From positions 1 to 7,758 of the forward strand of contig JAEYTY010000065.1 in the NCBI GenBank assembly GCA_023433775.1: 7,758 nt of DNA, given 5' to 3'. Of the stretch, positions 1 to 5,455 are shown one piece after another. The translations under genes were made by a program, and so were the position numbers. Below the pieces are notes generated by a model. The model searched no databases, was not told the origin of the DNA, and saw only the letters and a program-made list of their open reading frames with translations. Origin of the DNA: Pseudomonadota bacterium. Lineage in GTDB: Bacteria > Pseudomonadota > Alphaproteobacteria > Rhizobiales > Devosiaceae. Positions within the stretch are counted from its first letter, which is position 1. Each line of letters begins with the position of its first letter.

Positions 1-2234
1 CCCCACAGGTCCGCATCGGCGGTCACATTGATCACCATGCGCCCGCGATTGAACAGCAACTCGCGAATACGCCGGAAATTCGCCTCCACCCCGGCCCAGT
101 CGCTATCGATTTGCTTGATCAGCCCGCGCAGGAAATGCAGATAACTCACCCCGCCCGTCTGCTCGGCGATCCAGCCGGCCTCGGTCAGCCCCGCCTTGAT
201 CCGCATATCGGCAATGGAATTGCCCGCCGGAACCAGCCGCGCTTCAAAGCTCGCCTTGTCCTCCAGCGCCATCTGCCGGATGCGCTCTTTGTTCGATAGC
301 TGCGCATCAAGCAGCACATCGCCCATGATCGCGAGCATCTCTTCAATCTTGCTAGGCACGGCCTTGCCCGAAAGGAACATCCAGGCCGCCGTCCCCGCGC
401 CATCAGCCCGCGTGGCCACGCTCCGGTGCTGGGCAATGCCGCCCGTCGCCCGCCCGATCCGCTGCGTTAGCGAGACGAAATCTTCCTTGCCCGTGCCTGT
501 CTGCAATAGCGCCCGCCCGAACAGCGGCAGATAGGGCAGCAGCGCCCTGTCGAGCACTTTGAGGTCAAAACCCAGATCGAGATAGACAATGCCCAACGTC
601 GGCAGATCGTGAAACAGCCCGCGCACCCCCGCCTGCGCCCTCTCCTCGGTCGGCACCGTTCTGATCTCGCGATCAAGATCATCCAGCGTCAGCGTCGGGA
701 TTTTCGCCAGGTCCTCCGGCTTGTCGACCGCTTCCTGCAGCGCCTTGAGCCGCTCGGTCTGCGCCATCGCATCCTTGAGCGCGGCCTCGTCCATGCCCGC
801 GCGCACCTTGGCCAGCTTCTCGGCTTCCGCCGCCGCCTCGCGCGCCCCCTGCTCCGGGTCCGCCTCCAGCATGGCCGTCACGCGATGCGGATTATCGAGC
901 AGCAACCGGCGGATTTCGCGCTCGAAATGTCCGCTCACCGCCTTCTGCTTGAGTTCGGCCAGTGCATCCTCGAAGGCCAGCGGGGCCAGCGGGTCGCCGC
1001 CATGAATCCACTGCCCCAGCGCCGCGAACATGTAGCTCATGCCGCGCGGCATCGATCCGGTATTCTGCTCGCGCAGGTTGAATTCAAACGTGTTGAGCGC
1101 CGCTTCCCGCTGCTCTTCGGAAAAGCCCTTGGTCGCAATCTCTTCCAGCGTATCAAGGATCAGCGCCTCGACCTTTTCCGCATCCGCCGGGTCCACGCCC
1201 TTCAACCCGAACATGGCAATCGGCTGGCGCAGATGCGTGCCAAAGCCGCTTCCGGTCATCCCCTCGCCCAGCCCGCTCTCGGTCAGTTTCTTGCGCAGCG
1301 GCGCCGCCGGATTGCCCGTCAGCAGATAGCCCAGCAGCCCCAGGCTCAGCGTTTCGTCGCGCCCCTCCGGCGGGTCGAGCATCCAGTTGACGCTGACCAT
1401 CCCGTCGCGACGCTTCTCCCCGTCAATGCTGCCGGCATAGGTGCCCTTCACCTGCCGTGGTGCATTGAAGCGCGGCTGCAGCGCCACCTCGGCATCCACC
1501 ACTGCGCGCTCGAACTGGCTGAAATAGTCGTCCAGGATTTCGAGGCGCTTCTCCGGCGCATCATCGCCCGAGAAGACAACCCGCGCATTGGACGGGTGAT
1601 AAAAGGTCTGGTGAAAGCGCTTGAACTGCTCATAGGTCAGCGCCGGAATGGCCTTGGGGTCACCACCGGAGCTCTTGCCATAGGTAATATCGGGATAGAG
1701 CGCGCGCTGGCTCAAATCGTGCAACACCGAGTCAGGCGAAGAAAACACGCCCTTCATCTCGTTGAACACCACGCCCTTATAAACCAGCGGCGCGTCGAGG
1801 CTCTCCAGCTCGTAATGCCAGCCTTCCTGCGCAAATGTGTCCTCGCTGATCAGCGGAAACAGCACTGCGTCGAGATAGACATCAACGAGGTTGTAAAAGT
1901 CCTTGAGATTGGCGCTGGCCACCGGATAAGCCGTCTTGTCCGGATAGGTCATGGCGTTGAGAAACGTATGCATGGAGCCCTTGAGCAGCTCCACAAATGG
2001 CTTCTTCACCGGATATTTACGCGACCCGCAGAGCACCGAATGCTCAAGAATATGCGCAATTCCGGTCGAGTCCGCCGGCGGTGTCTTGAAGGTGATGCCG
2101 AACACCTTGTTCTCGTCCTGATTGACGAGGCTGAGCACCTCCGCCCCTGTCTTCCGGTGCCGATAAAGCAGTGCCTGTGAATTGATCTCGGCAATGCTCT
2201 CGTCACGGACAAGCTCGAACGCAGGATGGGACAT
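1..2234 (-). CDS. M16C zinc metallopeptidase, presequence protease (PreP/Cym1)-like, partial (C-terminus off the left edge)
   Basis: Translation from ATG at 2234 stays open to base 3, giving 744 codons; PreP proteins are usually about 970 residues, so roughly the last quarter is missing. The inverted zinc motif HxxEH is H61-I-L-E64-H65 (2052-2040 region), followed by SVLCGS and a KKPF segment typical of PreP rather than of short M16B enzymes. The third zinc ligand is E159 in VVFNEMKG (1758-1760). An HRVTAML stretch near residue 450 and an Ala/Glu/Lys-rich helical hairpin at about 460-500 fit the hinge in the M16C-associated domain, and the remainder begins the second M16 half. Family members form a closed chamber that degrades unstructured peptides up to about 65 residues, such as cleaved signal or targeting peptides. 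No signal peptide is visible, so a cytosolic peptide-clearing role is inferred. The start has only a weak purine-rich site (AAAGAG, about 8 nt upstream). It is divergent from brnTA. Family assignment is firm; the physiological substrate is unknown. Confidence 0.93.
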   Translation of the reverse strand, partial: MSHPAFELVRDESIAEINSQALLYRHRKTGAEVLSLVNQDENKVFGITFKTPPADSTGIAHILEHSVLCGSRKYPVKKPFVELLKGSMHTFLNAMTYPDKTAYPVASANLKDFYNLVDVYLDAVLFPLISEDTFAQEGWHYELESLDAPLVYKGVVFNEMKGVFSSPDSVLHDLSQRALYPDITYGKSSGGDPKAIPALTYEQFKRFHQTFYHPSNARVVFSGDDAPEKRLEILDDYFSQFERAVVDAEVALQPRFNAPRQVKGTYAGSIDGEKRRDGMVSVNWMLDPPEGRDETLSLGLLGYLLTGNPAAPLRKKLTESGLGEGMTGSGFGTHLRQPIAMFGLKGVDPADAEKVEALILDTLEEIATKGFSEEQREAALNTFEFNLREQNTGSMPRGMSYMFAALGQWIHGGDPLAPLAFEDALAELKQKAVSGHFEREIRRLLLDNPHRVTAMLEADPEQGAREAAAEAEKLAKVRAGMDEAALKDAMAQTERLKALQEAVDKPEDLAKIPTLTLDDLDREIRTVPTEERAQAGVRGLFHDLPTLGIVYLDLGFDLKVLDRALLPYLPLFGRALLQTGTGKEDFVSLTQRIGRATGGIAQHRSVATRADGAGTAAWMFLSGKAVPSKIEEMLAIMGDVLLDAQLSNKERIRQMALEDKASFEARLVPAGNSIADMRIKAGLTEAGWIAEQTGGVSYLHFLRGLIKQIDSDWAGVEANFRRIRELLFNRGRMVINVTADADLW

Positions 2235-2311
2235 GAAGCTACTCTTTTCGGGAATTCGGATGCTCTAACCTAGGTACCCCGGCGCTGATCCGCCAGAGGT
2301 CTCGCGGGCGA

Positions 2312-2340
2312 TTGATTTGTGTACACTTTTCGTGTACACA
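2312..2340 (+). promoter_or_regulatory. Candidate brnTA promoter overlapping the operator
   Basis: TTGATT at 2312-2317 could be a -35 box. After a 17-nt spacer, TACACA at 2335-2340 could be a weak -10 box. That would start transcription near 2347 with a leader of about 25 nt. Both boxes overlap the inverted repeat, so a bound repressor would block polymerase, as expected for an autoregulated toxin-antitoxin operon. The -10 match is poor, so this is tentative. Confidence 0.35.
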
Positions 2341-2344
2341 AATC
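2314..2344. promoter_or_regulatory. Perfect 13-bp inverted repeat, probable BrnA operator
   Basis: The left arm GATTTGTGTACAC (2314-2326) and right arm GTGTACACAAATC (2332-2344) are exact reverse complements separated by TTTTC. Each arm contains the 8-bp palindrome GTGTACAC, so there are two palindromic half-sites 13 bp apart centre to centre. It lies 27 nt upstream of the brnT ATG. Ribbon-helix-helix antitoxins such as BrnA are known to bind repeated palindromes in their own promoters. No T-tract follows on either strand, so a terminator is unlikely. Its use as the BrnA operator is inferred from position and symmetry. Confidence 0.72.
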
Positions 2345-2371
2345 TCACCCAAAGGCTATGTGTGGGGGCGC

Positions 2372-2668
2372 ATGGACTACGAATGGGACGAGATCAAGCG
2401 ACTGTCGAATATCGACAAGCATGACGTCGATATTCTCGATGCGGTGTTGATATTCGAAAGCTGGGTACTGACGGAACCAGACGCGCGTTTCGACTATGGC
2501 GAGGTACGCTTTAAGTCCATCGGCATCGTGGACGGCATTTGCTATGTGCTCATCCATGCTGACCGCAACGGCCGAATGCGACTCATCTCCGCCTGGCAAG
2601 GAGGCCAACGTGACCGAAGAAAATATCAAACGGGCTACGCTCGCCGAAATCCGGGCGATGAAGGATAG
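2372..2668 (+). CDS. brnT: BrnT-family toxin (DUF497), RelE-like ribonuclease
   Basis: This 98-residue protein is the toxin of a type II toxin-antitoxin pair. Family members have a RelE-like fold and cleave RNA to stop growth, and they are neutralised by BrnA. Family landmarks in order: an N-terminal YEWDEIKRLSNIDKH (residues 3-17), FDYGEVRF at 40-47, and the C-terminal RLISAW...RDRRKY (70-85). The ATG at 2372 is chosen because family proteins begin with M-x-[FYI]-E-[WF]-D. An in-frame GTG at 2360 with AAAGG upstream is the alternative and would add four residues. The toxin lies first and overlaps the antitoxin by 59 nt, its last 13 residues forming an extension after the usual RRxY end. Two deviations from the common family pattern, recalled from memory, are ISAW where ISAR is frequent and D81 where Glu is frequent. 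Activity of this copy is not established. Confidence 0.88.
   Translation: MDYEWDEIKRLSNIDKHDVDILDAVLIFESWVLTEPDARFDYGEVRFKSIGIVDGICYVLIHADRNGRMRLISAWQGGQRDRRKYQTGYARRNPGDEG
2598..2604 (+). promoter_or_regulatory. Strong ribosome binding site that fixes the brnA start at GTG 2610
   Basis: AAGGAGG lies inside the end of brnT, 5 nt before GTG at 2610. It is a near-perfect Shine-Dalgarno sequence, much stronger than anything ahead of brnT. This favours antitoxin synthesis over toxin from the same message and supports the GTG start over in-frame upstream codons, which would lie deep inside brnT. Confidence 0.85.
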
Positions 2669-2933
2669 AGGTGAAATCTATCACAACCCCGATGCACCCG
2701 AAGGCCCGGAACTAGGGGACGACTTCTGGGAAAACGCAGTTTGGGTGGACCCTCAGGGAAAGACCTCCGTCCACCTCAAACTGGACGCAGAAGTCTTCTT
2801 TTTCTTCAAGAGCCAGGGCAAAGGCCACATCACGCGGATGCAGGATGTGCTGAAAGCCTATGTGAAAGCCCACCAGAAGGCGGAAAATCCGCCCGAGGCG
2901 GGAGAGAAAAAGCCCTCCCGCCGCGCCGGCTGA
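2610..2933 (+). CDS. brnA: BrnA-family antitoxin, ribbon-helix-helix DNA-binding protein
   Basis: This 107-residue antitoxin starts at GTG. Residues 1-35 contain the charged toxin-binding region usual in BrnA (TLAEIRAMKDRGE, then NPDAPEGPE). DDFWENAVWV (37-46) and PQGKTSVHLKLDAEV (48-62) match the family core. The ribbon strand is about 51-59, helix A about 60-70 and helix B about 74-88 (ITRMQDVLKAYVKAH). BrnA dimers bind BrnT through the N-terminal part and repress the operon through the ribbon-helix-helix fold; the inverted repeat at 2314-2344 is the likely target. Oddities are four consecutive phenylalanines at 63-66, where I expect a mix such as Leu-x-Trp-Phe, and a Lys/Glu/Pro-rich tail from about residue 89 whose DNA forms two hairpins. 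The gene ends 3 nt from the end of the convergent reductase gene. Confidence 0.88.
   Translation: MTEENIKRATLAEIRAMKDRGEIYHNPDAPEGPELGDDFWENAVWVDPQGKTSVHLKLDAEVFFFFKSQGKGHITRMQDVLKAYVKAHQKAENPPEAGEKKPSRRAG
2879..2922. repeat. Two tandem GC-rich hairpins in the 3' end of brnA
   Basis: GGCGGA (2879-2884) pairs with TCCGCC (2888-2893) across a 3-nt loop. GGCGGGAG (2897-2904) pairs with CTCCCGCC (2915-2922) across a 10-nt loop. Both stems are perfect and close to the convergent gene ends (brnA stop 2933, reductase stop 2939). There is no T-run directly after either stem on the plus strand; on the minus strand there is a run of five T in the large loop and four T in the small loop. They may mark or protect transcript ends, but a classical Rho-independent terminator is not shown. 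Confidence 0.5.
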
Positions 2934-2936
2934 CGC

Positions 2937-3911
2937 TTAGACCCCGCCCCGGATCTCCGGCTTCACTTCGGTCTGATACCATTCGCCAAGCTGCTTCATG
3001 AGCGCGGGGAAGAGGCTCTTGCGCTCGCTCGCTGCCACATTGTCAGCGATCTGCGCCGGCTTGCTCACCCCTGCGATCACGGTCGACACCTGCGGATGAT
3101 CGAGCACCCAGCGCAGCGCAAACTGGCTCAGCGGCACGCCTTCGGGCGCAAAGCCCTTGAGCTCCTGCACCAGCTCCACCCCGCGCTCGAAGGGAATGCC
3201 CGAAAAGGTCTCGCCCACCGAGAAGGCCGCGCCGTCGCGATTGTAATTGCGGTGGTCGGTCTCGTCGAACCGCGTGTCCTTGTCATATTTGCCGCTCAGC
3301 AGCCCGCTGGCCAACGGCAGCCGCACGATGATACCGACATTCTTCTCCGCCGCCTTAGGCAGCAATTCCTCTGCCGCGTCCTGGCGGAACAGGTTGAAGA
3401 TGATCTGCAGCGTCGCGCAGCCATCCTGCTCAAGGCAAAGCAGCCCTTCCTCGATCGTTTCGACGCTGGCGCCCCAATGGCGCACCAGCCCCTCGGCCTT
3501 GAATTCATCCATCCAGCCGAACAGCTTGCCCTCGCTCAAAACCGGCGTCGGCACGCAATGGATCTGCGCCAGATCGAGCGTTTCGACCCCCAGCCGCTGC
3601 GCCGAACCCACAAGGCTCGCGCGTACGCCTTCGCGGGTGAACTTGTCGGGAAAGAGCGTCCCCGAGCGCCCCAGCTTGGTCGCAACTTTCACGCCCGCAC
3701 CCTTGTTATGCGCGCCGATCCGGCTTTCGCTCAGGCCCCCGCCATAGACGTCCGCCGTATCCCAGAACGAAATCCCGGCCGCCTGCGCTGCATCGAGAAT
3801 TTCCGTCGCCGCATCATCGCCCACCGGCCCGAAATCCCCGCCCAGCTGCCAGCAGCCCAGCCCGATTTCGCTCACTTCATACCCGGTCTTACCCAGCGTC
3901 CGCGTCTTCAT
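2937..3911 (-). CDS. Aldo/keto reductase family oxidoreductase
   Basis: The protein is 324 residues, the normal length for an AKR (alpha/beta)8 barrel using NADPH to reduce carbonyl compounds, or the reverse. It opens with the MKTRTLGKTGYEVSEIGLG pattern of the family. The catalytic tetrad is complete: D51 and Y56 in WDTADVYGG, K79 in VATKLGR, and H118 in LAQIHC. Cofactor-binding elements are visible near the C-terminus: an Arg-containing SQFALRWVLDHP helix, then STVIAGVSKPAQIADN. The start at ATG 3911 is preferred because GGAG at 3919-3922 sits 7 nt before it; ATG 3917 is only 1 nt from that site. It follows the GntR/FCD regulator on the same strand after an 83-nt gap, so the regulator may control it, which is inference. 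The substrate cannot be read from sequence; sugar or small aldehyde metabolism is possible. Confidence 0.92.
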   Translation of the reverse strand: MKTRTLGKTGYEVSEIGLGCWQLGGDFGPVGDDAATEILDAAQAAGISFWDTADVYGGGLSESRIGAHNKGAGVKVATKLGRSGTLFPDKFTREGVRASLVGSAQRLGVETLDLAQIHCVPTPVLSEGKLFGWMDEFKAEGLVRHWGASVETIEEGLLCLEQDGCATLQIIFNLFRQDAAEELLPKAAEKNVGIIVRLPLASGLLSGKYDKDTRFDETDHRNYNRDGAAFSVGETFSGIPFERGVELVQELKGFAPEGVPLSQFALRWVLDHPQVSTVIAGVSKPAQIADNVAASERKSLFPALMKQLGEWYQTEVKPEIRGGV

Positions 3912-3994
3912 CGCCATTCTCCAAATTGTCTCTGCCTGTTGCCGGCGACATGCGCTGATTTTGGCGGGGGGATCAAGCGAAGTCGCCTTGCCGC

Positions 3995-4672
3995 CTACTC
4001 AAAATAGTCCGGAAAATCCGCAATCGTCTGGCCCAGCAGCACCTCGGCCCGCGCCAGATGTCCGCGCATGGCGGCCTCGGACGCGGCCACGTCGCCCCTC
4101 GCCACCGCGGCGGCGATATCCTTGTGGTCGGCAATGGCCCGCTGCTTGGATGACATGCCCAGCGTCAGATAGCGCACGCGGTCGAGCTGCATTTTGTGGT
4201 CGTCGATCAGTTGCCAGGCATATTCCTGCCCCGCCAGCCGCGCCAGCGTGCGGTGAAAGAGCTCGTCGAGCTTGTGAAATCGCCGCGTATCGTCCACCGC
4301 CGCCGCCGCTTCCTGCTCGGCGATCTGCTCGGCCAGCACCGCGGCCACATCCGCCGCCGGTTGCGCCGCCACGCGCCGGATGATTTCGACCTCGATGCTT
4401 TCGCGGATAAACCGGCTCTGCCGCACCCCGTCGGGCGAAATCTTCTTGACCACCGTGGCCCGCTTGGGCCGGATCAGCAGCATCCCCTGCTGTGCCAGCC
4501 GGATAAAGGCCTCGCGCACCGGCTGCCGCGACACGCCATAGCGCCCGGCAATATCGCTTTCCGAAATCACATCGCCGGGCTTCAGGCTCATGGTCACGAT
4601 TTCGTCGCGCAGCGCCGAAACGACCCGCATGGCCATGGTCTGGTCTTCCATGTCCGGCACATTTCCAGCCAT
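3995..4672 (-). CDS. GntR-family transcriptional regulator with FCD (FadR C-terminal-like) ligand domain
   Basis: This 225-residue DNA-binding regulator has an N-terminal winged helix at about 15-78, with helix-turn-helix SESDIAGRYGVSRQPVREAF (about 37-56), the GntR signature. The C-terminal all-helical FCD domain (about 83-215) keeps the usual metal ligands: D136 and H140 in LDELFH, H183 in IADHKD, and H205 in MRGHLAR. Such regulators bind a metal, often with a carboxylate ligand, and usually repress catabolic genes nearby. ATG 4672 is chosen because GAGGG at 4681-4685 sits 8 nt upstream; a GTG directly before it (4675) is the alternative. Downstream on the same strand is the aldo/keto reductase, a plausible target. 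The effector is unknown. Confidence 0.92.
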   Translation of the reverse strand: MAGNVPDMEDQTMAMRVVSALRDEIVTMSLKPGDVISESDIAGRYGVSRQPVREAFIRLAQQGMLLIRPKRATVVKKISPDGVRQSRFIRESIEVEIIRRVAAQPAADVAAVLAEQIAEQEAAAAVDDTRRFHKLDELFHRTLARLAGQEYAWQLIDDHKMQLDRVRYLTLGMSSKQRAIADHKDIAAAVARGDVAASEAAMRGHLARAEVLLGQTIADFPDYFE

Positions 4673-4707
4673 CACTGATTCCCTCGCACCCGGCTCTCGG
4701 GCGGAAC

Positions 4708-4745
4708 CTAAAGCAAGTTTGCCGAAAGTGGGAACCGGTTTCGGG
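4708..4745. repeat. Intergenic palindromic repeat element of a type seen in Hyphomicrobiales
   Basis: The segment contains CCGAAA (4722-4727) and its reverse complement TTTCGG (4739-4744), with an AACCGGTT palindrome (4733-4740) inside. The pattern AAGCaagTTTGCCGAAA-GTGGGAACCGG-TTTCGG closely resembles a short repeat that I recall as common between genes in rhizobia and relatives. Its origin and function are not settled. It lies between the exported-protein gene and the GntR gene and could end or stabilise transcript. The identification is from memory and needs a search of the host genome. Confidence 0.55.
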
Positions 4746-4752
4746 TCCGGCT

Positions 4753-5271
4753 CTAGCGCGAGAACGGCACCGACGCCTTCAGCACTTCGCCCGAATTGTT
4801 GAACTCGACCTCGAAATCAACCGTGATGCTGTCATCCACCAGCTTGATATTGGCGCCGATGCGCACATCGCTGCCGGCCCGGTCCTTCTGCTTTTCGCGC
4901 AGGTCAAAGCTGATTGTGCCGCCCTCCTGCCGGCCAATGGCAAGGCCGGTATAACCGGCATTGGAGCTCATCGCCGCCTCATAGCGCTGCTGGGCCGCGA
5001 CATAGGCAATGGTGCCGCTGATCGAGAGTGTCGCATTCACCAGCGTGCAACGGCCGGTATAATTGATCTTGGCGGCATTGCCCTGCGACACGCCCAGCCG
5101 GCAGCGGAACGGCTCGTTCCGGTTCCCGCCGACAAGAGCACTCTCGCCGCGCCAGTCACCGATATAAGACGAGAGCAGTGCCATCTCGCTCCCGCTTCCC
5201 TGTGCCAGCGCCTGTGCTGCCACAAATCCCTGAGCGGCAATCAGCACGACCAGCAAGCGCAACCACTTCAT
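4753..5271 (-). CDS. Exported small protein of unknown function with GxW motif and two cysteines
   Basis: The 172-residue protein begins with a clear Sec signal peptide: MKWLR, a hydrophobic stretch to about residue 19, then ALA-Q with likely cleavage after A23. The mature part of about 149 residues looks rich in beta strands and starts with SSYIGDWRGES (34-44), a Gly-x-Trp pattern reminiscent of lipocalin-like barrels. C57 and C75 are the only cysteines and could form a disulfide in the periplasm. No lipobox Cys follows the signal, so it should be soluble in the periplasm or secreted. I do not recognise a named family; a barrel fold is inference only. The ATG at 5271 has a good ribosome binding site (GGAGGGG about 8 nt upstream). 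It is divergent from the ABC transporter genes and upstream of the GntR gene on the same strand. Confidence 0.82.
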   Translation of the reverse strand: MKWLRLLVVLIAAQGFVAAQALAQGSGSEMALLSSYIGDWRGESALVGGNRNEPFRCRLGVSQGNAAKINYTGRCTLVNATLSISGTIAYVAAQQRYEAAMSSNAGYTGLAIGRQEGGTISFDLREKQKDRAGSDVRIGANIKLVDDSITVDFEVEFNNSGEVLKASVPFSR

Positions 5272-5377
5272 TCTCTTGTCCCCTCCACGGAATGAGCCTT
5301 TCCCTGCCTACATTCCTGCCAGCACAATCGGTTCAGCACCAGTTGAAATCTGCGTCCAATGACTAGCTTGTTACGAA

Positions 5378-5407
5378 TTGACCAATAACTTGCTCATAAA
5401 ACTATGA
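5378..5407 (+). promoter_or_regulatory. Candidate promoter for the ABC ATPase-permease operon
   Basis: TTGACC at 5378-5383 is a good -35 match. CTATGA at 5402-5407, after an 18-nt spacer, resembles the alphaproteobacterial -10 form CTATAT. Transcription would start near 5414 with a leader of about 42 nt to ATG 5456. The -10 box overlaps the left arm of the inverted repeat at 5402-5426. This is a visual match only. Confidence 0.45.
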
Positions 5408-5426
5408 TGGTCCGTCAGAATCATAG
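5402..5426. promoter_or_regulatory. 7-bp inverted repeat over the candidate -10 and start site, possible operator
   Basis: CTATGAT (5402-5408) and ATCATAG (5420-5426) are exact reverse complements 11 nt apart. The repeat covers the candidate -10 box and transcription start of the ABC operon, a typical repressor position. An arm of 7 bp could arise by chance in a region of this size, so confidence is low. Confidence 0.3.
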
Positions 5427-5455
5427 CGGCGGGCACGGTTTGGAGGGGGCAGAAT

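Noticed and set aside
609..2180. Long plus-strand open frame of 523 codons opposite the M16 peptidase gene
   Set aside because: It is antisense to a gene with clear catalytic motifs. The product is rich in Arg, His, Leu and Gln without any domain, which is the usual shadow of GC-biased codons.
2314..2344. The inverted repeat as a Rho-independent terminator
   Set aside because: No T-run follows the stem on either strand and no gene ends next to it; both neighbours start on either side.
2312..2371. Longer brnT starting from TTG at 2312
   Set aside because: The extra 20 residues would be encoded by the operator palindrome and do not resemble the BrnT N-terminus, which begins at the M-D-Y-E-W-D segment.
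2496..2609. Longer brnA starting inside brnT
   Set aside because: The added residues are out-of-frame reading of brnT, and a strong AAGGAGG site stands 5 nt before the GTG at 2610.
3096..4007. Plus-strand open frame of 303 codons opposite the aldo/keto reductase
   Set aside because: The opposite strand carries the full AKR catalytic tetrad. This frame has no recognisable domain and no credible ribosome binding site.
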